Below, one piece after another: positions 35,104 to 42,878 of a stretch of DNA of 64,000 bases. The notes under the pieces were generated by a model, which saw only the letters and a list, made by a program, of their open reading frames with translations, made no database searches and had not been told where the DNA came from. The stretch lies in NCBI RefSeq assembly GCF_042660705.1, contig NZ_JBHSUQ010000001.1; one strand, written 5' to 3'. How positions within the stretch are numbered: the stretch's first letter is position 1; the number at the start of each line of letters is the position of its first letter. The translations under genes were made by a program, and so were the position numbers. The DNA comes from Undibacterium_A arcticum. Lineage in GTDB: Bacteria > Pseudomonadota > Gammaproteobacteria > Burkholderiales > Burkholderiaceae_D.

Positions 35104-36192
35104 CTTGGGATGCTGCGGCTTGACATCGATCCGGCCCAATACTTTCAAACCGGCGGCGTCTATCATCGCCATCAACTCTGCGCGCGGCCGCAGACCCAAA
35201 TGCTCGGCCAGATCCGACAGAATCAGCCAGCCTTCGCCGCCTGGTTCCAGATGCGCCGCCAAACCGCCGAGAAATCCGCGCAACATGCGGCTGTCGGGGT
35301 CGTAGATTGCATGTTCGATCGCTGAGCTGGGTCGCGCCGGCAGCCATGGCGGGTTGCATATTATTAGCGGTGCCCGTCCGGGCGGGAACAGGTCGACCTG
35401 TAACAACGCTACTTGATGATCCAGCTTGAGTCGCGCCAGATTGTCCCGCGCGCAAGCCAGCGCGCGCGGGTCCTGATCGGTCGCCACCACGTCTTTGATG
35501 CCGCGCCGTGCCAGTACCGCGGCCAGTACGCCACTGCCGGTGCCGATGTCGAACGCCAGCGAAGCTTGCATCGCGGGCAGCGGCGCGTCGGCCACCAGTC
35601 CGACATACTCGCCACGCACCGGCGAGAACACGCCGTAATGCGGATGGATGCGCTGGCCTAGCGCCGGAATGTCGACGCCGTTCTTGCGCCATTCATGCGC
35701 ACCGATCAGGCCGAGCAACTCACGCAGCGAGGCGACAAACGGACCGGCCGGCGCGCCGTATGCCTCGTTGCAGGCCTGGCGCACGTCCGGCGCACGCCGC
35801 AGCGGAATACGGAAGTCCTGCTCGAACGGCAGCAACAGCATCGCGAGTACGCGCGCGCGCTGCGCCTGCGCTTGTCGATGCAGATGGAAGGCCTCCGTCG
35901 GGGAAGGCGTGGGTGCTGCGATTTTTGCCGGCTTGCGTGGCGCTCGATCGATGCGTCGTGCCAGCGCCTGCAACAGCTGGCGTGCATTCTGAAAATCACC
36001 GCGCCATAGCAGCGCGGTGCCTTCGCACGCCAGTCGATACGCGCTGTCGGCCGACATCTGATCGTCGGCGATGACGACGCGTTTCGGCGGCGGCGCGCCG
36101 TTTTCGGAATGCCAGCGCGCGGAGCGGGACTGGCCTGCCTCGATCCAGCTAATGGTGGGGATATCGTTCACTACAGGCTCACTCGGGATCAA
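35026..36192 (-). CDS. Class I SAM-dependent methyltransferase (PrmC/HemK-like core)
   Basis: A 388-residue protein. The SAM site is AFDIGTGSGVLAAVLARRG; DVVATDQDPRALACARDNL is motif II; IICNPPWLP is the NPPY-type catalytic motif of N-methyltransferases acting on Gln, Asn or adenine. The first 200 residues are a distinct helical domain. PrmC itself is shorter (about 280), so this is a related enzyme with its own substrate, probably a protein or nucleic acid. Upstream on the minus strand is a strong terminator, so it has its own promoter. Confidence 0.8.
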   Translation of the reverse strand: MIPSEPVVNDIPTISWIEAGQSRSARWHSENGAPPPKRVVIADDQMSADSAYRLACEGTALLWRGDFQNARQLLQALARRIDRAPRKPAKIAAPTPSPTEAFHLHRQAQAQRARVLAMLLLPFEQDFRIPLRRAPDVRQACNEAYGAPAGPFVASLRELLGLIGAHEWRKNGVDIPALGQRIHPHYGVFSPVRGEYVGLVADAPLPAMQASLAFDIGTGSGVLAAVLARRGIKDVVATDQDPRALACARDNLARLKLDHQVALLQVDLFPPGRAPLIICNPPWLPARPSSAIEHAIYDPDSRMLRGFLGGLAAHLEPGGEGWLILSDLAEHLGLRPRAELMAMIDAAGLKVLGRIDVKPQHPKVSDASDPLHAARAAELTSLWRLAVA

Positions 36193-36194
36193 TC

Positions 36195-36237
36195 AAAAAC
36201 AATGGGCCGGCCACACTGGTCCAATTGTGGCCGGCCC
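36195..36237 (-). terminator. Terminator of the thiL-pgpA-pncC operon
   Basis: A perfect 12-bp stem (GGGCCGGCCACA at 36204-36215 with 36226-36237) and 10-nt loop; on the minus strand it is followed by ATTGTTTTTG. Located about 110 bp after the pncC stop and right before the methyltransferase start. Confidence 0.8.
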
Positions 36238-36348
36238 GCTGTACACTATTATCGTGGAGTATATCGAAATTTATGTTTAAATCAGTGCGGTAATTAGTAT
36301 GTTTTGCAGGAGTATATCCTGTTTCGCTGCTGAAAAAGGTGTGTGGGT

Positions 36349-36837
36349 TCAGTTCTGTTCCAGAAACCGCAACAAGCCCTGCAGCGCGTGGCGTACCGTT
36401 TGTTCGCGTACCGCCTGGCGGTCGCCGGCAAATACCAGCCGCTCTGTATGCGTCGCGTCGTCGCCCTTGGTCCAGCCGAAACAGACGGTGCCGACCGGCT
36501 TGCCCGGCACTGCGCCGCCCGGACCGGCGATGCCGGTGGTCGACAGCGCGACATGGGCGTTGCTGTTGGCGAGTCCGCCTTCGGCCATCGCCGCCGCGAT
36601 TTCTTCGCTGACGGTGCCGTGCTGCGCAATCAGCGCGGCGGGTACGTCGAGCATCTCGGTCTTGGACGCGTTGGAATAGGCGATGAAACCGCAGTCGAAC
36701 CAGTCAGATGAGCCGGCGATCTCGGTGATCGCCTGCGCCACGCCACCCCCACTGCAGGATTCTGCGGTCGTCAGCAGCAGCCCCTTGGCTTGCAAAGTGC
36801 TACCAACTTGCGCCGCCAGATCGATGATATTGTCCAT
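36349..36837 (-). CDS. pncC: Nicotinamide-nucleotide amidohydrolase (CinA C-terminal domain)
   Basis: A 162-residue stand-alone CinA-C domain: LLLTTAESCSGGGVAQAITE carries the conserved SCSGG motif, CGFIAYSNASKTEMLDVPA, ALSTTGIAGPGGAVPGKPVG. The enzyme deamidates NMN to nicotinic acid mononucleotide, recycling pyridine nucleotides. GGAGGGGA precedes ATG 36837. Last gene of the thiL-pgpA-pncC operon. Confidence 0.93.
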   Translation of the reverse strand: MDNIIDLAAQVGSTLQAKGLLLTTAESCSGGGVAQAITEIAGSSDWFDCGFIAYSNASKTEMLDVPAALIAQHGTVSEEIAAAMAEGGLANSNAHVALSTTGIAGPGGAVPGKPVGTVCFGWTKGDDATHTERLVFAGDRQAVREQTVRHALQGLLRFLEQN

Positions 36838-36854
36838 TGCATCCCCTCCGAAAA

Positions 36855-37391
36855 TTAGATAACGCGCCACAGTGCCAACAGCAGCAGCGTATAAAACGCC
36901 GCCAGAATATCGTCCCACATTACACCAAAACCGCCCTTCATATGGCGATCAAAATAGCCAATCGGCGGCGGCTTCAGCATGTCGAAAAATCGGAACCAGA
37001 CAAAGGCCCAGAACTGGGCCCAGAATCCGGCCGGCATCACCAGCAGCAACACCAGCCAGAATGCGATGATCTCGTCCCACACCATGCTGCCATGGTCGGC
37101 CACGCCCATATCGCGCCCGGTTTTGTCGCAGGCCCAGACACCGATGCCGAAACCGGCTGCGATGATGATGAGCCAGTTCAGCGGGGTAAACAATTGCGGC
37201 CAGCGTGCCGTCAGCAGCACGAAGCTGAGCCAGCCGAGCAGGGTGCCGGACGTGCCGGGCATGATTGGCGACAAGCCGCTGCCGAAACCCTGTGCCACCA
37301 GATGCGCTATGTGCGACCGCATGAAACGGGCATCCGGCATGACTGCCCTGGCGCCATGTCCGGTGCTTGGTTCTGGCTCGAGTGGGGTCAT
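36855..37391 (-). CDS. pgpA: Phosphatidylglycerophosphatase A
   Basis: A 178-residue inner-membrane enzyme that dephosphorylates phosphatidylglycerol phosphate. The signature GFGSGLSPIMPGTSGTLLGW and the acidic motif MVWDEIIAFWLVLLL are present, followed by FRFFDMLKPPPIGYFDR and GGFGVMWDDILAAFYT. Its ATG overlaps the thiL stop by 4 bp, so it is coupled. The N-terminus is a bit longer than the E. coli enzyme. Confidence 0.95.
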   Translation of the reverse strand: MTPLEPEPSTGHGARAVMPDARFMRSHIAHLVAQGFGSGLSPIMPGTSGTLLGWLSFVLLTARWPQLFTPLNWLIIIAAGFGIGVWACDKTGRDMGVADHGSMVWDEIIAFWLVLLLVMPAGFWAQFWAFVWFRFFDMLKPPPIGYFDRHMKGGFGVMWDDILAAFYTLLLLALWRVI

Positions 37392-38344
37392 GGCGAGCTG
37401 AAATGATCGAAAGAAGAAAGTTGCAGGGTCAACGCGGCACCGGCGCTGTCCATCAGGCGCAGGCCGGGGGCGGCGTCGATGCTGCCGATGCGGGTGACAG
37501 CAGTATCGGCGCTGTGCGCGGCGGCCAGCACCGCTTTTCGGTGCTCGCTCGGCGCAGTAAAGCACAATTCGTAATCGTCGCCGCCGGCCAATGTGAAGCG
37601 ACGTCGCAGATCCAGCGGCTGATGCGACAGCATCGGGCCTGGCGGCAGCGCATCGACATCAAGCGTGGCGCCGACCCGCGAGCGCTGCAGAATATGTCCG
37701 AGATCGCCGCTCAGGCCATCCGATATATCGATCGCCGCATGCGCCACTCCGCGCAAAGCCAGACCCAATCTGACGCGCGGCGTCGGCGCATGCAGGTGTC
37801 GCGCCGCCGCCACTAGCGTGGACGGATCCAGCACGATTTCATTGCGCAAGCCGGCCAGCGCCAGGCGCGCCTCGCCCAGCGTACCGGAGACCCAGATATC
37901 GTCGCCGACCTGCGCCGCATCGCGCCGCAACGCCAGACCGGGCGGGACTTCGCCAAACACGGTGATGCAGATATTGAGCGGTCCCTTGGTGGTATCGCCG
38001 CCGATCAGCTCGCATTGATGCGCATCGGCCAAGGCCAGCAAACCTTCGGCAAACGGCTGCAACCATGCGGCGCGGGCTTGCGGCAGAGATAACGCGAGTG
38101 TGAAGGCGACCGGTGTCGCGCCCATTGCGGCCAGATCGGACAGATTCACGGCCAGGCATTTGTGGCCGAGCTGCGCGGGATCGGCGTCAGGCAAGAAATG
38201 CCGGCCCTCGATCAGCATGTCGGTCGAGATCGCCTGCAGCATGCCGGGTGTCGGCGTCAGCAGCGCGCAATCGTCACCGACGCCGAGCGTGGCGTGGCGT
38301 GGCGGGCGGGTGAAGTATTGGGCGATCAGGTCGAATTCGGACAT
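37388..38344 (-). CDS. thiL: Thiamine-monophosphate kinase
   Basis: A 318-residue ATP-dependent kinase that makes thiamine pyrophosphate. FDLIAQYFTRP, GVGDDCALLTPTPGMLQAIS, DADPAQLGHKCLAVNLSDLA and MGATPVAFTLALSLP are the usual AIRS-fold motifs; VAHAAIDISDGLSGDLGHIL and LAGGDDYELCFTAP complete the active site. Leads the thiL-pgpA-pncC operon. No TPP riboswitch is seen upstream. Confidence 0.96.
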   Translation of the reverse strand: MSEFDLIAQYFTRPPRHATLGVGDDCALLTPTPGMLQAISTDMLIEGRHFLPDADPAQLGHKCLAVNLSDLAAMGATPVAFTLALSLPQARAAWLQPFAEGLLALADAHQCELIGGDTTKGPLNICITVFGEVPPGLALRRDAAQVGDDIWVSGTLGEARLALAGLRNEIVLDPSTLVAAARHLHAPTPRVRLGLALRGVAHAAIDISDGLSGDLGHILQRSRVGATLDVDALPPGPMLSHQPLDLRRRFTLAGGDDYELCFTAPSEHRKAVLAAAHSADTAVTRIGSIDAAPGLRLMDSAGAALTLQLSSFDHFSSP

Positions 38345-38719
38345 TTTGCTTTAGCATTTTTAATCCATTTCTTGTCCATCAATGCTTGTCGAATGGGACT
38401 GTTGTGAAAGGAATAATCGTGATTATATGATGTCAGGTGCGCCAGCAGGCGCGCCGACCTTATACCCAGAGCGAGCACGCTGCTGATGCAAGCGCGGAGA
38501 CGCTGAAACGGGAATAGGGTCGAGCCGCGGGGGAATGATTTCCGCTGGATCACGAAGGCCGCTGCAGATAGTCTGTTTTCATCCGCTAAGCTTGCAGAAG
38601 CTGCGCGGTTGCAGCACTCGACAGGTCCGTTTCGTCGGCGCATGGGCTCGGTGCGGCAGCGCACAGACCTTGCGATTTTTCCTGGTTATCTTGGTCGCAT
38701 ACTTAACCAGGAGGAAAAC
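38345..38719. other. Divergent promoter region thiL / glycine-zipper gene
   Basis: 375 bp between diverging starts at 38344 and 38720. It must carry two promoters. I see no reliable -35/-10 pair, repeat or gene. Confidence 0.4.
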
Positions 38720-39178
38720 ATGAAATCGACCCACACCATCAGTGCATTGATGCTCATCGTAACGACGGGTCTGGTTGGCTGTGCGAGTAACAGTCCACAA
38801 CAGACGTCGACCTCCTATGCAACGCCCTCCCAGTCCAACACCAGCAGCTATGGCGCGATCGAGTCGATTCAGGTAACGCGCCCAGCGAACAACAGTAGCG
38901 GCACCGGCGCGATAGTCGGCGGCCTGGTTGGCGGCTTGTTGGGCAATCAAGTTGGCAGCGGCAATGGCAGGACCGCAGCGACTGTCGTCGGCGCCGTTGG
39001 CGGCGCTGTGGTGGGCAACAATGTGGAACAAAACAAGAACGCGCAGGCGCCGGATATGTATCAGATCCGCGTACGCCTGGATAACGGCGACAGCACGACC
39101 GTCGCGCAAAGCAGTATTGCCGATTTGCGCGTCGGCAATCGCGTGCGTGTCGCCGATGGGCGCGTCTACCGTTACTAA
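38720..39178 (+). CDS. Glycine-zipper 2TM lipoprotein (SlyB-like)
   Basis: A 152-residue outer-membrane lipoprotein: signal with lipobox TTGLVGCAS (Cys near residue 21), a Ser/Thr/Gln-rich linker, then glycine zipper 2TM (GAIVGGLVGGLLGNQVGSGN, then ATVVGAVGGAVVGNNVEQNK) and a C-terminal beta domain (YQIRVRLDNGDSTTVAQSSI, LRVGNRVRVADGRVYRY). SlyB-type proteins form rings around outer-membrane proteins under stress. AGGAGG is 6 nt before ATG 38720. Confidence 0.88.
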   Translation: MKSTHTISALMLIVTTGLVGCASNSPQQTSTSYATPSQSNTSSYGAIESIQVTRPANNSSGTGAIVGGLVGGLLGNQVGSGNGRTAATVVGAVGGAVVGNNVEQNKNAQAPDMYQIRVRLDNGDSTTVAQSSIADLRVGNRVRVADGRVYRY

Positions 39179-39311
39179 GCGTGCCGTGATCTGCGCCACG
39201 CCAGTGTTCAAGCGAGAGGGGCTGGAATTTTGACCCATCAACACGATCGAATATCGGTGCGTCCTGCCTCGGCCTGATGGAAGCTGCGGTGATTTCCCGT
39301 CAAGTTCAAGG

Positions 39312-39455
39312 AGCTGCGCCGCTTATCAGGAAGCCATGGCCGAATGCAAGCAGGGCGAGCGCGCCACTCGCGCAGTGTGCATGCAGCAGGCGCGCTCAAT
39401 ATTTGAACAAGACCTTGCTGACGTCAGGCAGCAAATGCAGGCGCCGCGGCGCTGA
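39312..39455 (+). pseudogene. Possible remnant of a small exported protein
   Basis: A frame without a credible start reads CAAYQEAMAECKQGERATRA and CMQQARSIFEQDLADVRQQM, with a Cys/Gln/Glu pattern like small periplasmic proteins of Burkholderiales. No signal peptide remains, so probably decayed. Confidence 0.3.
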
Positions 39456-39475
39456 CCCATGCGCCGGTAAATGAA

Positions 39476-39583
39476 TGTGCTTGCGGTCGGCTCGACTTGG
39501 AACCGATGATCAGCCATCGATTCAAGTTGGACCAGACCGAGCAGGCCATGCGTTATTCGGACACCAGCGCGTTGGTGGGTTGA
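39476..39583 (+). pseudogene. Remnant resembling the C-terminus of a zinc alcohol dehydrogenase
   Basis: About 35 codons ending at the TGA of 39581-39583 read LDLEPMISHRFKLDQTEQAM and RYSDTSALVG, similar to the last helix region (I-x-H-x-L-D-x-x-x-x-A) of medium-chain dehydrogenases. No upstream domain remains. Confidence 0.35.
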
Positions 39584-39695
39584 AGGTCGCGATCACAGCT
39601 TGATCCGACCTTGATGGTTGACGTTCCAACAGTCTGGTGTGGCCGAAATACACCATATCACCGTAAATCCGTCATTGCTTGCAGCAAGGAAACAG

Positions 39696-39719
39696 ATGCG
39701 AGAGAATAGGCTCTCGCAT
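39696..39719. terminator. Hairpin upstream of hupB
   Basis: ATGCGAGAG (39696-39704), six-base loop and its perfect complement (39711-39719). No T run. It could end an upstream transcript or form a 5'-leader structure of hupB, whose ATG is 62 bp further. Confidence 0.4.
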
Positions 39720-39780
39720 TGCATTTCATGCATCCAGCCATTTCCGTGGCCTCGGGCCACTCTTTCCTTTAAGGTCTTAC

Positions 39781-40083
39781 ATGAATCGTTTAGAACTCGC
39801 TGAAAAGATTGCAACCAAACATGAGCTGTCGAAAGCTGAGGCCGCGCGCATCATTGCGACTATCACCGAGACCATTGTTGCCACCGTCAAGAAAGGCGAT
39901 ACGGTTGCTATCGTTGGCTTCGGAACTTTCAGGCAGGTTAGCCGTGCCGCGCGTGCAGGATTCAACCCAAGTAAGGGCACGAAAATCAAGATTCCGGCCG
40001 GAAAAGTCCCGAAGTTCGTGGCGGGCGCAGGCTTCAAGGACGCGGTCGATCCGAAGGCAGCCAAGCGCAGAGCGGCGAAGTGA
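39781..40083 (+). CDS. hupB: HU-family DNA-binding protein
   Basis: A 100-residue nucleoid protein: NRLELAEKIATKHELSKAEA, the DNA-binding-arm entry VAIVGFGTFRQVSRAARAG and FNPSKGTKIKIPAGKVPKF are all present. The lysine/alanine-rich ending KDAVDPKAAKRRAAK is slightly longer than in E. coli HU. It bends and compacts DNA as a dimer. A run of GTCTTAC precedes ATG 39781 and no classic Shine-Dalgarno is seen. Confidence 0.93.
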   Translation: MNRLELAEKIATKHELSKAEAARIIATITETIVATVKKGDTVAIVGFGTFRQVSRAARAGFNPSKGTKIKIPAGKVPKFVAGAGFKDAVDPKAAKRRAAK

Positions 40084-40086
40084 GGC

Positions 40087-40106
40087 GCGCACTCGAGAGA
40101 GTGCGC
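40087..40106 (+). terminator. Hairpin after hupB
   Basis: GCGCACTC (40087-40094), GAGA loop and perfect complement (40099-40106), 4 bp after the hupB stop. No T tract, so efficiency is uncertain. Confidence 0.5.
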
Positions 40107-40358
40107 ATGCGCTGAGTATCAAGCAAAGCCCCGGGCCATCGCGCCTGGGGACACCGTCTGAAGTGTTAAGAGTCCAACTGCCTGAACTTGGCGTCCACGA
40201 TGGCACGGTGAATCGTTGCACTCCACCCCGCACCTTGTCCCGCGTGAAATTCTATCCGCGATGGCAACGACAACAACGCGTTGGCGGCTCGGACATTGTT
40301 CGTGTCTGATCCATTTTCTGCCGCGCACCAGCGACCGCGTCGCACGCGGACGCCGTCA

Positions 40359-40400
40359 GCATCAACCTCAACGTCAACGTCAACGTCAATCAACATCAAC
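40359..40400. repeat. Short tandem repeat of the hexamer TCAACG
   Basis: Six imperfect units (TCAACC, TCAACG x3, TCAATC, ATCAAC) lie in the 379-bp gap between hupB and the rubredoxin reductase gene. The rest of this gap has no gene I can support; a 77-codon minus-strand frame crosses it but looks non-coding. Confidence 0.5.
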
Positions 40401-40462
40401 CGCGTGATCAGTGCGGCCCGTCGTCCAGCAATACCGCGCTCCCCTGTCGTCGCGCCGCATCC

Positions 40463-41686
40463 TCAAGCCACTGCCACCTTTCCCAACTGCGCCAGCAATC
40501 CCTGCCGCACCACAGATTCCTGCGGCGCCACACCGAAACCTTGCATCACGCCTTGCGCATCGTAAAAGCGCGAGATGGTGCGGCTGCCTTCCTGTTCGTG
40601 TTCCCAGCGTCCGGCTGCGACGGCGTGCTGCGGCGGCGCTACCAGTGCCAGCGGATAGCTCGGGGTTTTGACCAGCACCGGTGATGGTTTCAGGTCGATC
40701 GCGGTGATCTGCCCGGTCAGGGTGCGCGCGATGGCGCGCGCGGCGGCCATCAGCGGCGCGATATAGGGCAGGATGCGAGTGCTGCCCTGGCCGCCATCTT
40801 CGGCCGCGTATTCGGCACAGTCGCCAAACGCATAGACATCCGGCGCACTGGTGCGGCCGGTGGCGTCGATCAGGATGCCGCGGCCGATGGCGAGCTGGGC
40901 CGCTTTTGCCAGCGTCAGGTCGGCACGCAGTCCGACCGCCGACAGCACGATGTCGGCGCGCAGTGCGCTGCCGTCGGCCAGCGTCAACTGCAGTCCGTGC
41001 GGGTCGCGGTCGAGTCGGACTGCGGTGGTGCCGAGCCGCAAAGCAATGCCGCGAGCCATCAAGGCTGCTTGCAATCCCTCGGACAGTGCCGGTGTCGCCA
41101 GCGCGGCCAGCGGCAGCGGGTTGGGATCGATCAGCGTGACCGTGTGGCCGGCGCCGCGCAGATCGTCGGCGAATTCGCAACCGATCAGGCCTGCGCCCAG
41201 GATCGCTACATGCACATGCTGCGCGTGCTGCCCATCGATACTGTCGCCCACCGGTCCGGCGATGGTGGCGATCTGCTGGCGGAATACGGCATAGTCGCTG
41301 ACATGGTTGACCGACAGTACTTCATGCGCGGCGTCGCCCGCCATTGGGACACGGATCGGTTGCGCGCCGACCGCGAGCACCAGTTGTTCGTAGCCGAAGC
41401 GGCCGGCCGTGGTGTCGATGAGCTTGGCTGCCGTGTCGATCGCATTGACGCGGGTGTTGGCCAGCACTTGGGCATCGATTTGCGCGGCCATCTGCGCCGC
41501 AGACTGGGATACCAGTTGCGTCGCCTGCTTGTTTTGTGCGAACGCGTTCGACAGCATCGGTTTGGAATAAAAACCGCCATCGTCGGCGGTGATGATCATC
41601 AATGATGTTGTTTTGTCGAGCTTGCGCAGTTCACGCGCCAGCGTATAGCCCGCGAGTCCTGCGCCGATGATGATGATCGGGTTCAT
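40463..41686 (-). CDS. Rubredoxin reductase-type NAD(P)/FAD oxidoreductase
   Basis: A 407-residue flavoprotein. The first Rossmann fold starts NPIIIIGAGLAGYTLARELR; the second, in the middle, is VAILGAGLIGCEFADDLRGA; DVYAFGDCAEYAAEDGGQGS is the FAD-ribityl motif. It is a class-I pyridine nucleotide-disulfide type enzyme of the rubredoxin/ferredoxin reductase group. Located 75 bp after rubredoxin, its likely electron acceptor, on the same strand. Together with rubrerythrin it would reduce H2O2 or support oxygenation. Confidence 0.87.
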   Translation of the reverse strand: MNPIIIIGAGLAGYTLARELRKLDKTTSLMIITADDGGFYSKPMLSNAFAQNKQATQLVSQSAAQMAAQIDAQVLANTRVNAIDTAAKLIDTTAGRFGYEQLVLAVGAQPIRVPMAGDAAHEVLSVNHVSDYAVFRQQIATIAGPVGDSIDGQHAQHVHVAILGAGLIGCEFADDLRGAGHTVTLIDPNPLPLAALATPALSEGLQAALMARGIALRLGTTAVRLDRDPHGLQLTLADGSALRADIVLSAVGLRADLTLAKAAQLAIGRGILIDATGRTSAPDVYAFGDCAEYAAEDGGQGSTRILPYIAPLMAAARAIARTLTGQITAIDLKPSPVLVKTPSYPLALVAPPQHAVAAGRWEHEQEGSRTISRFYDAQGVMQGFGVAPQESVVRQGLLAQLGKVAVA

Positions 41687-41760
41687 GCTGCATCCCTTTA
41701 CGTGAGTTTACTGCTGCGCGGTTGAATGTCGCGGCGGGCGGACCCGCCGGGTGCTGTGGG

Positions 41761-41925
41761 TCAGATCTGCGCCATCTCGAAATCTGCCTTGGCGACGCCG
41801 CAATCCGGGCATGCCCAGTCGGCCGGGATGTCGGCCCAGCGGGTGCCGGCAGGGATGCCGTCTTCCGGCATGCCGATCGCCTCGTCATAGATGAAGCCGC
41901 ATACGATGCATTGGTAAGTATTCAT
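41761..41925 (-). CDS. Rubredoxin
   Basis: A 54-residue electron carrier. Iron ligands are Cys6 and Cys9 (YQCIVCGF) and Cys39 and Cys42 (ACPDCGV). AGTRWADIPADW is the classic loop. I chose ATG 41925; the longer reading adds an unlikely leader. Flanked by rubrerythrin and the reductase. Confidence 0.95.
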   Translation of the reverse strand: MNTYQCIVCGFIYDEAIGMPEDGIPAGTRWADIPADWACPDCGVAKADFEMAQI

Positions 41926-41948
41926 ATTGTTTCCTTGTATTGGTATTC

Positions 41949-41986
41949 GTTTAGTCGGCGCTGGTTTAGTCACCGCTGGTTTAGTC
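41949..41986. repeat. Threefold 15-bp tandem repeat between rubrerythrin and rubredoxin genes
   Basis: GTTTAGTC occurs at 41949, 41964 and 41979, each followed by a variant of GGCGCTG or ACCGCTG, giving a 15-bp period. It lies in the leader upstream of rubredoxin on the minus strand. Confidence 0.7.
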
Positions 41987-42023
41987 AGCTATATGGCCGC
42001 GGCCTTACGGCCGGCGCCTGGTA

Positions 42024-42524
42024 TTAGGCCGGATTCAAGGCCGCGTTCAGTGCCTGCAACACGTCGCGGTAGTGATTCGCGTGTCGTTCCTCGACTTTGG
42101 CCAGCGCGCCGAAGCGTTTGGCCGCGATTTCCAAGGTGCGCTTGAAGTTGGCGGCATGTTCCTTCGATTCGGCGATCTGCTCGTCGTATTCGGCGACAGC
42201 AGCATGGTTACCTTCCTCCACCGCAAGATGGCGGAACTTCGGATACATCTCGGTGTATTCATAGGTTTCGCCTTCGATGGCGATGGCCAGTGCCTTGGCC
42301 GGTGTCATTTGCGTTTTCGGGTATAGCAGGTCGAGGTGGCCAAAGGCGTGCATCACTTCCTGCTCGGCGGTCGCCTCAAAGGCCTTGGCGACATCCTCGG
42401 CGCCGGCTTCACGTGCCAGTTTAGCGAAATAGCGATACTTGATATGCGCCATCGATTCGCCGGCAAAGGCCGATTCGAGGTTTTCGATGGTAATCGATTT
42501 GCCTGTGGATTGTTGGTTTGCCAT
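42024..42524 (-). CDS. Rubrerythrin-type diiron protein (no rubredoxin domain)
   Basis: A 166-residue four-helix ferritin-like protein: NLESAFAGESMAHIKYRYFA, FEATAEQEVMHAFGHLDLLY and EEGNHAAVAEYDEQIAESKE carry the diiron Glu/His ligands. The C-terminal rubredoxin domain of classical rubrerythrin is absent, but a free-standing rubredoxin is encoded next door. It would scavenge peroxide. AGGAGAG precedes ATG 42524. Lead gene of the rubrerythrin-rubredoxin-reductase cluster. Confidence 0.9.
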   Translation of the reverse strand: MANQQSTGKSITIENLESAFAGESMAHIKYRYFAKLAREAGAEDVAKAFEATAEQEVMHAFGHLDLLYPKTQMTPAKALAIAIEGETYEYTEMYPKFRHLAVEEGNHAAVAEYDEQIAESKEHAANFKRTLEIAAKRFGALAKVEERHANHYRDVLQALNAALNPA

Positions 42525-42878
42525 GTTGCTCTCCTGTTGGTGGTCTGCAGTGCTCTGGTCCGTTGCATGATTGCAAGCGGCATGGAGTGAATCATACGCA
42601 ACAGCCATAAATTAATAAAATTGATTGTCTATATAAAATTGATAGTGTTTGCATTGTTATCAGGTAGGGCAGTAGTGCACAAAACATCATAGGTTATGCT
42701 CAAAAGTAATAGCTCAAGTACTAATACGTATAAGGTTAGAGGAATCACTCTGATAAAATCAGACGCTTGCAAAAGTACAGAAACGGTGCCGGAGCGCATC
42801 GCGCCGCTGAGATATCGCGGCTATTTCCCTTTTTTTATCGCAGTTAACATCAAGCATTCAGACAGGAAGGCCGCCAGC
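42525..42878. other. Divergent promoter region rubrerythrin / maeB
   Basis: 354 bp between the starts at 42524 and 42879. The left part (42610-42660) is very AT-rich and contains ATTGATTGTCTATATAAAA and ATTGATAG, half-site-like sequences of the OxyR type (ATAG/CTAT), but the full spacing is not met. No gene. Confidence 0.4.

Noticed and set aside
40166..40399. A 77-codon minus-strand frame across the hexamer repeat
   Set aside because: Its start is created by the repeat (a Val-Asp repeat in translation) and the rest has no recognisable protein.
40359..40400. The TCAACG tandem repeat as a CRISPR or regulatory array
   Set aside because: Units are only six bases with no spacers; it is a simple low-complexity repeat.
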